Shown: positions 17,454-26,076 of the stretch, one piece after another
Numbering within the stretch: position 1 is the first letter of the stretch
Layout: every line of letters starts with the position of its first letter
Origin: Corynebacterium minutissimum
GTDB lineage: Bacteria; Actinomycetota; Actinomycetes; Mycobacteriales; Mycobacteriaceae
NCBI RefSeq assembly: GCF_016889765.1
Contig: NZ_CP069533.1
Coordinates: 1,302,001 to 1,366,000 of the forward strand
Reading direction: 5' to 3'
Length of the DNA stretch: 64,000 nucleotides
Position numbers and translations under genes: made by a program
Notes under the pieces: generated by a model
What the model saw: only the letters and a program-made list of their open reading frames with translations
Told to the model about the DNA's origin: nothing
The model's database searches: none

Positions 17454-17699
17454 ATGCCTGTAAAAGTTACTGATAAGCAATTGGATGTATGGGTCGCAGA
17501 AGCGGAGCATGGTTATGACCCGCAGGAGTTGAAAAAGCGAGGACGCGGACGTCCCGGAAGAGGTTCTGAGCCAGCCGAGGTCGTGGCCGTAAGGTTGACG
17601 CAGGAAGAGTTAACCACTCTTGACCGAGTTGCGGCGAAGGAGAAGATTAGCCGGTCTGAATTGATCCGACGGGCGATCAAGAAAACCGTCTTCGCTTAG
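17454..17699 (+). CDS. orphan ribbon-helix-helix antitoxin-like protein
   Basis: This 81-aa protein starts MPVKVTDKQLDVWVAEAEHG. Its layout (DxWVxEAExGYD..L..RGR.P, then V.VRLTQEELTTLDRVA and SRSELIRRAIKK) is the same as that of the antitoxin at 28623-28868. The second half is the ribbon-helix-helix DNA-binding domain. No toxin partner is adjacent: upstream is a divergent acetyltransferase, downstream 45 nt then a convergent ABC gene. ATG 17454 is chosen because the -10 TACGAT lies 6 nt before it. It may have lost its toxin or cross-regulate the second locus. Confidence 0.75.
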   Translation: MPVKVTDKQLDVWVAEAEHGYDPQELKKRGRGRPGRGSEPAEVVAVRLTQEELTTLDRVAAKEKISRSELIRRAIKKTVFA

Positions 17700-17743
17700 G
17701 TGCGCGCCTATTCCCAATCTGGTTCTAGTTGCCGTGCTTTCAC

Positions 17744-19579
17744 TTAGCTGCCGTGCTCCCACTGTGCATAAGCCTTGGCGTAGCGGCCGCTTAGTGCGAT
17801 GAGCTCGGCGTGGGTGCCGTCTTCCACGATTTGGCCTTGTTCCATGACGATGATGCGATCGGCCTCACGGGCTTGGTCCAGGCGGTGGGCAACGACGAGT
17901 GCGGTGCGGCCTGTGGTGACAGCCTTGGCGGCGTGCTCGAGAACCTCAGCATGCTCGGAGCCGGCTTCGGAGGTGGCCTCGTCCATGATCAGGACTGGTG
18001 GCTGGCGCAGGATCATGCGGGCAAGGGAGAGCTGTTGTTCGGCTTCCGCGCCGATCTCCTCGTGACCGGCACCGATGAGGGTGTCGAGGCCTTGGGGGAG
18101 CCAGCGGGAGTGCTCGTCCAAACCTACGGTGTGGAGTGCCGCCCAGAGGTCTTCATCGCTGGCACCGGGCTTGGCCAACAGAAGGTCATTGCGCAGCGTG
18201 CCGGAGAAGAGGTGGACTTCCTGGGTAATGAGCGCGACGTGTTCGGTGATCCACGTGTTGGGGACAGTGGCAGTGTCGATGTCGTCGAGACTGATGCTTC
18301 CCTGGGTGGGGTATTGCAGTCCGGCGACGAGGGACGCCAGGGTGGATTTACCCGCACCGGAAGTACCCACCAGGGCGGTGGTGGTGCCGGCGGTGAGGGT
18401 AAGGGAGACGTCGCGAAGCACAGGCGCGCCACCCGGGTAGTTGTAGGAGAGGTTTTTAATGGTGATGGTGGGGGCGTGGGTCAGCCGAGGAGTGTCCTTG
18501 TGTTTCGCGTTCTTGCCCTTCTGTTTCGCGCCGGTGCTGGCGGCGTCCTCGAGGGTGGCCAGGGCGACGGCGCGGCCGAGGGAGGTCACGGAATGCTGGA
18601 TCTCGCCGGCGAAGAAGAGGATGTTGAAGACGTGGACTTCTAGGCGCATGACGAGCAGGACCGCGGCAGTAGCTTGGCCTTGGGTAAGCCAGCCGGCCAT
18701 GACCATGGGCACGGACATGGCTACTGAGCCCAGCAGCAGCACGCCGAAGGCGAGGGCGCCTTGGCCCACGATGCGGTTGATGAGCGGGACCTTATTACCC
18801 CAGGCCTGCACGGTGTCCCAGGAGTAGCGCTCCATGCGGGTATGCGCCCAGTCCTTAAGCGTGAACTGGCGGAGGGTTTCCAGTGCGCGGATGGTATCCA
18901 GCAGCACGTTGTTGCGGTACGCCTCCACGGAGGAGACTTCGTTGGCCACGGCGGGGATGTCCCGCATGGTGCCGCGGATGAAGGGGTAGAGCAGGCAGCC
19001 CACCGCGATGAAGAGCAGGGCATAGGCAGGGTGGATGAACACCATCATGACCGCAGTTAGCGGCAGCATAAAGAGGGTGAGCACGAGGCGGTCACCCATC
19101 ATGGAGATGGTCATCACCACGGTATCGATGTCCTTGGACAGGCGCGTGATGACGTTGCCGGTGCCCAGTTCCATGACGGCGGGCACGGGAGCGCCGAGGG
19201 TGGAATCCAGCGCTGAGGTGCGTAGATCCACCGAGAGTCGGCGGGTGGTGGAGGTGACCAGGTAGCGGCCCACGGTGCGGCCGGTGACCTCCACGAGGTA
19301 GCCCACGGCAATGATGATGAGCGCGCCCACCATGGCGTGGCGCCCCGTGCCGAGGACGGGGAGTTCCACACCCTGGGTAATGTCGACGACACGGCCGAGG
19401 ACCTGGGAGACCAGGTTCATCATGATGACCGTCACGGTAAACAGCGCAAAGAACAGTGCAATGCCGAGCTTGCTGGGCGCGTTGGGCAGGGTCTTGAGGA
19501 AGCGCAGGCATTCCTGCGGGGAGGCGGGGGCGAGGGCGTCGGCGCGATCTACGGTGGCGTTCTGGTGTGCGGTGCTCAT
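17744..19579 (-). CDS. ABC exporter half-transporter with degenerate signature motif
   Basis: This 611-aa protein has an N-terminal six-helix exporter domain (about 35-345), a Lys-rich linker, then the ATPase. Walker A GTSGAGKS (405-412), Q-loop TQE (452), Walker B VLIMDEATS with catalytic Glu534 and the H-loop His565 are intact. The signature LSGGQ is replaced by IGAEAEQ (about 509-515). It overlaps the upstream partner by 4 nt (ATGA). Its motifs complement those of the partner, so the pair should form a heterodimer with one working ATP site. Substrate unknown. Confidence 0.9.
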   Translation of the reverse strand: MSTAHQNATVDRADALAPASPQECLRFLKTLPNAPSKLGIALFFALFTVTVIMMNLVSQVLGRVVDITQGVELPVLGTGRHAMVGALIIIAVGYLVEVTGRTVGRYLVTSTTRRLSVDLRTSALDSTLGAPVPAVMELGTGNVITRLSKDIDTVVMTISMMGDRLVLTLFMLPLTAVMMVFIHPAYALLFIAVGCLLYPFIRGTMRDIPAVANEVSSVEAYRNNVLLDTIRALETLRQFTLKDWAHTRMERYSWDTVQAWGNKVPLINRIVGQGALAFGVLLLGSVAMSVPMVMAGWLTQGQATAAVLLVMRLEVHVFNILFFAGEIQHSVTSLGRAVALATLEDAASTGAKQKGKNAKHKDTPRLTHAPTITIKNLSYNYPGGAPVLRDVSLTLTAGTTTALVGTSGAGKSTLASLVAGLQYPTQGSISLDDIDTATVPNTWITEHVALITQEVHLFSGTLRNDLLLAKPGASDEDLWAALHTVGLDEHSRWLPQGLDTLIGAGHEEIGAEAEQQLSLARMILRQPPVLIMDEATSEAGSEHAEVLEHAAKAVTTGRTALVVAHRLDQAREADRIIVMEQGQIVEDGTHAELIALSGRYAKAYAQWEHGS

Positions 19580-21150
19580 AGTTCCACCACCTCATCGGCG
19601 TTGGCGGCCCACGTGGAGGCAGAGGTGATGACCACGGTTACCTTGCCAGTGCGCAGGTCACGTACGCGCTTGGCCACATCCGCCAGGGTCAACGAATCCA
19701 GTCCCGTCGTGGGGTTATCGAGCACGAGGACATCGGGATCGAGCGCGAGTGCGCGGGCAAGCGCGACGCGTTGGCGCTGGCCACCAGAAAGGTTGAGTCC
19801 GGCCTCACCGATGGGAGCGGAGGGTAGCTCACCGTTGGGGCCGAAGCCACCGAGACGGGTAACGATGTCCTCGCAGGCGGAGGCGTGGAGAGCGTCGTGA
19901 AGCTGCGCGATGCTAGCGCTGCGGAGAGGATCGACGTTGTCCTGCAGGGTGCCCTCTAGCACGGAGATGCGGTGCGGCGGGCACAAGGCGCCGTGGTCGT
20001 TGAGGTAGCGCACCCAGGAGTCCACGGTGTCGCGACCTTCAGTGGTGGTGGGCATCCACACGTGGAGACCGGAGGAGAGCTCGATGGGCGTGCTGGTGGT
20101 GTCGACGGTGTTGGCGGAGAGGTCACCGAGTAGTTCGCCGACGCGCTCCACGGAGGCCTGTGCCCTGGCCCAGTTCTCAGTAAGTAGGCCTAGGGAGACT
20201 CCTAATACGGTCAGTGCCGGCGGCACGAGCATGGTAATCGCCATCATGCCGCCGGGGGCGATGCGACCCTCAAAGGTTTCCCACGAGGTCCATGCGAGAA
20301 TACCCACGGCGAAGGCGGCGGGAACCATCTGACGAATCCATGCCATGAGGGATGCACGCTTCGCCTCTTTCAGCATGGCGGTCAGCGCGTCCTGGGCGGC
20401 ATCGGAAAAGCGCTGGCGGGCAATGTCCTTGGCGCCCAAGCCTTTAATGACGCGGGAGCCTTGCGCAAAATCCGTGGCGAGAGAAAGCGCGGTGTTTTCC
20501 AGCTGGCGGCGGCGCGCAGCTACCTTAGTCAGTGGCTTTGCCGTGGCCCATGACGTCACCGCTGTGGCGAGTGCGCCGAGGAGGAGCGCGCCGGAGACCT
20601 GCCAGGAAATCGGGGCGAGGCTAACCATTGCGCCTAAGAGGTAGCCCACCATGACCAGTGGGAAGTTGAGGATTTGCTTGAGCTGGCCGATGTAGTGCGA
20701 ATCCTCATCCATCGTGTTGAGCAGCCGGCCCGGATTGATTCCAGCGGTGGAAGCGTCCAACAACTTATCCAGCAGATTAAGGCGCAGCGTGTGGGTAGTG
20801 CGTGCCTGGCTCAGATCCGTAAACGCATCCGCCGTGGCCTCACAGATGTAGGCGATGTAGAGGATGACCGCCGTGGCCGCAAGCGGCAGGGCTACGGTGC
20901 GCCAGGAGGGATCAGAGAAGGCATACTGCGTGGTCTGGCCGATGATAACGGAGACCAAGGCACCGAGCGGAGCGTTGATAAAGGTGGCAATGAAGATGCC
21001 GATAACGCCGGTGCGCTGGGCACCGAGCAGCCGCCACGTGGCTTGAGCAGAGCGGGAGAAGTCGGTGGTGGCGGTGAGAGAAACCTCCCCCGTGGGAGGT
21101 TCATCGGGGAGGTACCACGACCACGTCTTCATGCGTGGATAGTGAGTCAT
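19576..21150 (-). CDS. ABC exporter half-transporter without Walker A
   Basis: This 524-aa protein has a six-helix exporter domain (about 45-330), then a shortened nucleotide-binding domain. There is no Walker A anywhere. The Q-loop reads CPPHRISVLEG. Walker B is VLVLDNP with the catalytic Glu replaced by Asn (479), and the H-loop His is Ser. The signature LSGGQRQRVALARA (454-467) is perfect. Roughly the first 60 residues of a normal ATPase domain are missing. It is translated just before, and coupled to, the 611-aa partner. The start at 21150 lacks a strong ribosome site; ATG 21132 is an alternative. Confidence 0.85.
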   Translation of the reverse strand: MTHYPRMKTWSWYLPDEPPTGEVSLTATTDFSRSAQATWRLLGAQRTGVIGIFIATFINAPLGALVSVIIGQTTQYAFSDPSWRTVALPLAATAVILYIAYICEATADAFTDLSQARTTHTLRLNLLDKLLDASTAGINPGRLLNTMDEDSHYIGQLKQILNFPLVMVGYLLGAMVSLAPISWQVSGALLLGALATAVTSWATAKPLTKVAARRRQLENTALSLATDFAQGSRVIKGLGAKDIARQRFSDAAQDALTAMLKEAKRASLMAWIRQMVPAAFAVGILAWTSWETFEGRIAPGGMMAITMLVPPALTVLGVSLGLLTENWARAQASVERVGELLGDLSANTVDTTSTPIELSSGLHVWMPTTTEGRDTVDSWVRYLNDHGALCPPHRISVLEGTLQDNVDPLRSASIAQLHDALHASACEDIVTRLGGFGPNGELPSAPIGEAGLNLSGGQRQRVALARALALDPDVLVLDNPTTGLDSLTLADVAKRVRDLRTGKVTVVITSASTWAANADEVVEL

Positions 21151-21202
21151 AAAGACTCATACTATAACCCCGCGGCGATATATGGTGACTTAGATAACAG
21201 TG

Positions 21203-21406
21203 CTAGGCGAGGTGGTAGTTATCCACGTCGTAGCCGTTGAACTCGCGCTCCACGCCGTAGTCGTCAACAGAGTTGAATTGGGTGCCATTCTCAATGGCAA
21301 AGCGCAGGTTATCTACGCGGGAGGAGGGGTCACCCGCGACGGCACCTGCGGGGAAGTAAAAGGTGTCGCCACCTTTGAGCTTGACGATGAGTGATTCGAA
21401 GCTCAT
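21203..21406 (-). CDS. small hypothetical protein (67 aa)
   Basis: The sequence begins MSFESLIVKLKGGDTFYFPA and is rich in Asp/Asn/Tyr. AAGGAG lies 8-9 nt before the ATG, so translation is likely. No signal peptide or membrane segment. It lies downstream of the ABC genes' divergent side and has no recognised family. The mix of beta-forming residues suggests a small soluble domain. Confidence 0.6.
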   Translation of the reverse strand: MSFESLIVKLKGGDTFYFPAGAVAGDPSSRVDNLRFAIENGTQFNSVDDYGVEREFNGYDVDNYHLA

Positions 21407-21556
21407 GTCCTAATCTCCTTGGGGGTGCTGCTACCACTACAAACTCCAGCGCGACAACAACGCGCGGGCACCGATCGTCGGCCGATCGATGGAAGTCATC
21501 GATCGATTCAAGCAGGTCGCGCGCGCGGGAGCAAAGCAGTGAGATCAAGACAACGA

Positions 21557-21589
21557 AACCCTCTCCCCCAAAGTCGGGGGGAGAGGGTT
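21557..21589 (-). terminator. terminator below the Lys-rich membrane protein gene
   Basis: AACCCTCTCCCCC and GGGGGAGAGGGTT form a 13-bp G/C-rich stem (21557-21569/21577-21589) with a short loop. On the minus strand it is followed by a T-rich run (TTTCGTTG). It lies about 60 nt after the stop of the gene at 21649. Confidence 0.75.
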
Positions 21590-21648
21590 ACGTCAGGTGT
21601 GAGCCAGGCAGGTGTGAACTAGATAGGGTGGCCTAGCTTGAGAAGGGA

Positions 21649-22536
21649 TTAATTCTCATCCTCGGTGCGCAGGCGGTGCTTGCCCTCGGACTCGTGGTCA
21701 TCGGTAATGCGGGAGGTGTCGACGCCCTCGCTGTCGGCGTTGCTGACCTCGATTTCGGTCTCCACGGCGTCCTGGATCGCGGTTTCTTCCTCGCGGTGCT
21801 TGGCCAGCTGCTCGTCGAGGGAACCCAGCAGCTCCTCATCGCGCTCGACGACGCCATCCTCAGCCAAGTCGGAACCCTGTGCTGGGACCTTGGTGTCATC
21901 CTCGGTGGTGGAGGTGTAGACCAAGGTGGAGCCCTGCGGGGCAGACGTAGACGGGGTGGCGAAGTCCTCCACGCGCGGCGGAACCTTGGATTCTTCCTTC
22001 TCCTTCTGGGTGAAGAAGTAGTACACACCACCGGCGATGGCGGCAATGGCGGCCACGAGTGCGGAGATGAGCCACGCCTTCGAGCCCTTCTTCTCCTTGC
22101 CGGTGGCCTTTCGGGCCTTCTTCTGGACCTGAGCTGCCTTCTTACGGGCCTTCTTGTCTGCCTTGGTGGCCTTCTTCGAGGCCTGCTTGCGCAGCTTCGA
22201 CGCCTTCTTGTCTGCCTGCTTCTGGGCCTTGCTCAGGCGCGTGGAGGCCTTGTCCTGGGCGTCTTCAGCCGCAGCGGCCAGCTTCTCGGCGGTGTTTTCG
22301 CTGCGCTCCTTGAGCTCCTCTAGGGCGCGCTCGAGGCGGGAGTGGGCAGCCTTGGTTACGGCACCAGCCTCACGGCGGGCCTCCGGGAACCAGTCTTGGT
22401 CGCGCTCGTCCATACGTGCGGCGGCGGTTTCAAGAACGGAGTAGGCCTCGCGGGACTTTTCCTCGCGGTAGTCCTGGAAACGGTTCCACAGGGAGGAGGC
22501 CACCTGGACGGTGGTGGACAAAGCGGTGGAGTTCAT
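21649..22536 (-). CDS. Lys/Ala-rich coiled-coil membrane protein, unknown function
   Basis: This 295-aa protein is sharply zoned: a helical N-terminal region (1-90), a very basic Lys/Ala heptad-like coil (about 90-150, repeated KKA/KAR units), one transmembrane helix (AWLISALVAAIAAIAGGVYYFF, about 153-174), then an acidic Ser/Thr/Glu/Asp tail. There is no signal peptide, so the basic part is probably cytoplasmic and the acidic tail outside. Histone-H1-like Lys/Ala repeats could bind DNA or RNA at the membrane. I recognise no named family. Confidence 0.7.
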   Translation of the reverse strand: MNSTALSTTVQVASSLWNRFQDYREEKSREAYSVLETAAARMDERDQDWFPEARREAGAVTKAAHSRLERALEELKERSENTAEKLAAAAEDAQDKASTRLSKAQKQADKKASKLRKQASKKATKADKKARKKAAQVQKKARKATGKEKKGSKAWLISALVAAIAAIAGGVYYFFTQKEKEESKVPPRVEDFATPSTSAPQGSTLVYTSTTEDDTKVPAQGSDLAEDGVVERDEELLGSLDEQLAKHREEETAIQDAVETEIEVSNADSEGVDTSRITDDHESEGKHRLRTEDEN

Positions 22537-22666
22537 CGGGAGTGGTTCTCCTTTTCGTAGCGTGTGTTAGGGGAGGAGCGGTGTTATTTCGCTGGGTACT
22601 CCCTTTCAGCGTAGTGGCGCTGGCCATGCCCCGCCACTGGGTGTGGGGAGCGCCAAGCAGTACGGC

Positions 22667-22798
22667 CAAAATAGACAGCTTTGTACGGATCGGGAATATT
22701 TTATTCACCTTGGGTTGCGGCTAACGGTGCAGCTGGCCGGGCTGTAAAGGTATGACTAATAGGCAAATGCTTCCCGTCAAAATGGACAGCTTGGTACG
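22667..22798. promoter_or_regulatory. duplicated operator candidate upstream of metF
   Basis: TAGACAGCTTTGTACG (22672-22687) and TGGACAGCTTGGTACG (22783-22798) are near-identical, each preceded by CAAAA, 111 bp apart in the same orientation. The left half equals the McbR half-site TAGAC known from C. glutamicum methionine genes (TAGAC-N6-GTCTA); the right half GTACG deviates. The downstream copy ends 53 nt before the metF ATG. Control of metF-metE by sulfur status is inferred. Confidence 0.5.
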
Positions 22799-22851
22799 TT
22801 TTCATCAACAGCAACGATGACTTACCCCGATAACCTGCAGAGGAGGTGACC

Positions 22852-23775
22852 ATGTCCCCGCGACTCTCCGCGTCCGCGCCACTAGACCAAATCAGCGAAG
22901 ATACACCAAAGCGCCTCGAGCGCACCGCGCTTTCCTTCGAAGTGATCCCGCCGCGTCACGACGCCGATGCCGCCAAAATCGACCGCCTGCTCGCCACGCT
23001 GTCCGCGTATAAGCCGGACTACATCGCTGTGACCAGCTCCCAGCGCTCCGGCTGGCTCAAGGGAACCGCAGCCTTCATTGAGAAGATTTCCCGCGATACC
23101 GCGATGCGTCCACTGGCTCACCTGGCCTGCACGGCCGGTACTGAGGAGGAGCTCATTGGCTGGATCGACACGCTTGTCGATGCCGGCGTGCGCGGCCTCC
23201 TTGCCCTGCGCGGTGACCTCCCCGAGGAGGGCATGCCCGAAGGCCACCTACCGCATGCAGACTCCCTCGTCCGCCTCATCCGCCGCTGGGAATCCGCCCG
23301 CGTGGCGCGCTTAGCCGCGGGCCGCTTGGCCGTAGGTGTGGCCTGCTATCCCAACGGCCACGCCGAGTCCGCCACACCGGACGAGGACATCGACGTCCTT
23401 TTGGCCAAGCAGCGCCTCGGCGCGGACTTCGCCATTACCCAGCTCTTCTTCGACGCGGAGGACTACGTCCGCTTTGCCCAGCGCGCCCGGCTGGCGGGTG
23501 TGCGCATTCCGCTCATCCCCGGGATCATGCCTATGACTAGTCGTGCTCGGGTGGAGCGAATGTGCCAGCTGTCCGGGCTGGATGGGCCGACAAAGGTCCT
23601 TGACCGGCTCGCGGCAGCGACCTCACCCGAGGAAGAACAAGAAATAGGCATGCAGATTACAGCCTCATTGGCGCAATCCGTGCTGAACGCCGGCGCCGAT
23701 GGACTGCACATCTACACGCACAACAATCCTGACATTACGACTGACCTGCTGAATCGAATTGGAGTCACCCCATGA
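22852..23775 (+). CDS. metF: 5,10-methylenetetrahydrofolate reductase
   Basis: This 307-aa protein makes 5-methyl-THF for methionine synthesis. Family landmarks are LSFEVIPPR near the N-terminus, PLAHLACTAGTEEEL, LLALRGD, ADFAITQLFFD and IPLIPGIMP. ATG 22852 is used because AGGAGG is at 22841-22846; the in-frame GTG at 22846 overlaps that site. The stop overlaps the metE ATG by 4 nt, so MetF directly supplies its neighbour's methyl donor in one operon. Confidence 0.93.
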   Translation: MSPRLSASAPLDQISEDTPKRLERTALSFEVIPPRHDADAAKIDRLLATLSAYKPDYIAVTSSQRSGWLKGTAAFIEKISRDTAMRPLAHLACTAGTEEELIGWIDTLVDAGVRGLLALRGDLPEEGMPEGHLPHADSLVRLIRRWESARVARLAAGRLAVGVACYPNGHAESATPDEDIDVLLAKQRLGADFAITQLFFDAEDYVRFAQRARLAGVRIPLIPGIMPMTSRARVERMCQLSGLDGPTKVLDRLAAATSPEEEQEIGMQITASLAQSVLNAGADGLHIYTHNNPDITTDLLNRIGVTP

Positions 23776-26036
23776 CCGCTTCTTTCCCGAAGGCCACAAT
23801 TGAGGGCTACCCCCGCGTTGGCGCTCACCGCGAACTCAAGCGCGCGCTGGAGTCCTACTGGTCCGGCAAGATTGACGCTGAGACTTTCGAGTCCGCAGCA
23901 CACTCCCTGCGCCTCGATACCTACGCTCGACTCAAGGAGCTGGGTCTCACCGAGGATTACGCCATCCCGGCCGACGTCGCCTACTACGACCACGTCCTCG
24001 AGACCGCGCTGACCGTGGGTGCGGTCGAGGGCGAGAGCCTCGATGACGAGTTCACCCTGGCCCGTGGCAACAAGGACACCGCGCCGCTGGAGATGACCAA
24101 GTGGTTCGACACCAACTACCACTACATCGTTCCGGAAATCACCGATGACCAGCCCTTCACCGCCCGTCCGCAGCGAGTGCTGAAGATCGTGGAGGAGGCC
24201 CGCGCGGCTGGCCACACCGTGCGCCCGGTCCTCGTCGGACCGGTGACCCTGCTGGCCCTGTCCAAGCAGGCCGAGGGCGCGACCCAGCAGCCGCTCGACC
24301 GCCTCGATGAGCTGGTGGAGTCCTACCTCACTGTGCTGGAGCAGCTTGCCGACGCCAACGTGGAGTGGATCCAGTTGGCCGAGCCGGCCCTCGTTGCCGA
24401 CCTCGTAGCGGCTGACGACGTCACCCTGGCCGCTGCCCTCAGGACCGCTTATGGCCGCATCTTGGGCGCAGAGAAGCGCCCGCAGGTCTACCTGACTTCG
24501 CCTTATGGCTCCCTCAACGCTGGCCTCGACGCCATCGCTGAGCTCAAGCCGGAGGCCGCCCAGGTGGATCTCTCCGTGGGCACCTTGGCACTGGACAACT
24601 CCTACCTCGAGCGCGTGAAGAAGCTCGCCGAGGCAACCCACCTCGCCGCCGGCCTCATCGACGGCCGTAACGTCTGGGCCGCGAACCTCCGCGACCTGCG
24701 CGAGAAGCTCGAGACCCTGGATGAGGGTGTTACCGTAACCACCTCCGTCTCTCTGCAGCACGTCCCGCACACCGTTGAGGCAGAGACCTCCCTGCCGGTC
24801 GATGTTGCTACGTGGTTCGCCTTCGCTGACGAGAAAATCCGTGAGGTCGTAGCACTCGCCGCCGGCCCGCTGGACGCCCCGGAGGCCTACGCACAGGCCG
24901 ACCGCGCTGTGCGTACTCGCGCCGAGTCCGCCCGTACCCACAACCAGGCTGTGCAGGATCGCACCGCGCAATTGCCGGAGGGCCAGGTCCAGCGCCAGCC
25001 GGAGTTCGCCGAGCGCACCAAGGCTCAAGAAGCCCTCGGCCTGCCGCAGCTGCCGACCACCACCATCGGTTCCTTCCCGCAGACCTCTGAGATTCGTGCT
25101 GCGCGTGCCGCTCACCGTAAGGGCGAGCTGTCGGACGCCGACTACACCGAAGCCCTGCGCAACGAGGTGAAGTCCGTCATCGAACTGCAAGAACGTCTCG
25201 GCCTCGACGTCCTCGTCCACGGTGAGCCGGAGCGCAACGACATGGTGCAGTACTTCGCCGAGCTTCTCGACGGCTTCGTCGTCACCGAGAACGGCTGGGT
25301 CCAGTCCTACGGCTCTCGCTGCACCCGTCCGCCAATCGTCGTTGGCGACATCTCTCGCCCGAAGGCCATGACTACCGAGTGGGCGAAGTTTGCCCAGTCC
25401 CAGTCCGAGAAGCACGTCAAGGGCATGCTTACTGGCCCGGTGACCATCCTGGCCTGGTCCTTCGTGCGCGATGACGTCCACCAGTCTGTCTCCGCGGACC
25501 AGCTCGGCGTGGCGCTGGCCGACGAAGTCCGCGACCTCGAGGAAGCTGGCATTGACATCATCCAGATCGACGAGCCCGCCCTGCGCGAGCTGTTGCCGCT
25601 GCGCGAGCAGGACCGCAAGGCCTACCTCGACTGGGCAGTTCGTTCCTTCCGCCTCGTAGCACTTGAGGCCAAGCCGACCACTCAGATCCACACGCACCTC
25701 TGCTACTCGGAGTTCGGCCAGATTATTGACGCCGTCGCCGGCCTCGACGCCGACGTCACCTCCATCGAGGCCGCCCGTTCCCGCATGGAGCTCCTCGAGG
25801 ACATCGATGAGAAGTTCCACTCCGAGATCGGCCCGGGCATCTACGACATCCACTCGCCGCGCATCCCGTCCGTGGCGGAGATGGCTGAGCTCATCCGCGC
25901 CGCTCTGAAAAACGTGCCGGCCGAGCGCCTGTGGGTCAACCCGGACTGCGGTCTGAAGACCCGCGGTTACGAGGAGACCGAGGCCTCCCTGCGCAACCTG
26001 GTCCTCGCCCGCGACGAGGTCCGCTCTAGCCTGTAG
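23772..26036 (+). CDS. metE: cobalamin-independent methionine synthase
   Basis: MetE, 754 aa, transfers the methyl group of 5-methyl-THF-polyglutamate to homocysteine. The two (beta-alpha)8 halves are complete. Zinc ligands are seen in HTHLCYSEF (His and Cys), the Glu of SIEAAR and the Cys of NPDCGLKTR. The N-terminal half has GYPRVGAHRELK; the C-terminal half starts TTTIGSFPQT. Translation is coupled to metF. Codon use is strongly biased, typical of an abundant enzyme. Confidence 0.97.
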   Translation: MTASFPKATIEGYPRVGAHRELKRALESYWSGKIDAETFESAAHSLRLDTYARLKELGLTEDYAIPADVAYYDHVLETALTVGAVEGESLDDEFTLARGNKDTAPLEMTKWFDTNYHYIVPEITDDQPFTARPQRVLKIVEEARAAGHTVRPVLVGPVTLLALSKQAEGATQQPLDRLDELVESYLTVLEQLADANVEWIQLAEPALVADLVAADDVTLAAALRTAYGRILGAEKRPQVYLTSPYGSLNAGLDAIAELKPEAAQVDLSVGTLALDNSYLERVKKLAEATHLAAGLIDGRNVWAANLRDLREKLETLDEGVTVTTSVSLQHVPHTVEAETSLPVDVATWFAFADEKIREVVALAAGPLDAPEAYAQADRAVRTRAESARTHNQAVQDRTAQLPEGQVQRQPEFAERTKAQEALGLPQLPTTTIGSFPQTSEIRAARAAHRKGELSDADYTEALRNEVKSVIELQERLGLDVLVHGEPERNDMVQYFAELLDGFVVTENGWVQSYGSRCTRPPIVVGDISRPKAMTTEWAKFAQSQSEKHVKGMLTGPVTILAWSFVRDDVHQSVSADQLGVALADEVRDLEEAGIDIIQIDEPALRELLPLREQDRKAYLDWAVRSFRLVALEAKPTTQIHTHLCYSEFGQIIDAVAGLDADVTSIEAARSRMELLEDIDEKFHSEIGPGIYDIHSPRIPSVAEMAELIRAALKNVPAERLWVNPDCGLKTRGYEETEASLRNLVLARDEVRSSL

Positions 26037-26050
26037 GCTCAAATCCTCTG

Positions 26051-26076
26051 GTTTAAACCTCCGAAGAGGTTTAAAC
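26051..26076. terminator. bidirectional terminator between metE and the HAD gene
   Basis: GTTTAAACCTC (26051-26061) and GAGGTTTAAAC (26066-26076) are an 11-bp perfect stem with a CGAA tetraloop. The right arm contains the stop codon of the convergent HAD gene, so one hairpin serves both genes. Confidence 0.7.

Noticed and set aside
23712..26042. 776-aa minus-strand ORF opposite metE
   Set aside because: Mirror frame of a highly codon-biased gene; metE has all catalytic motifs.
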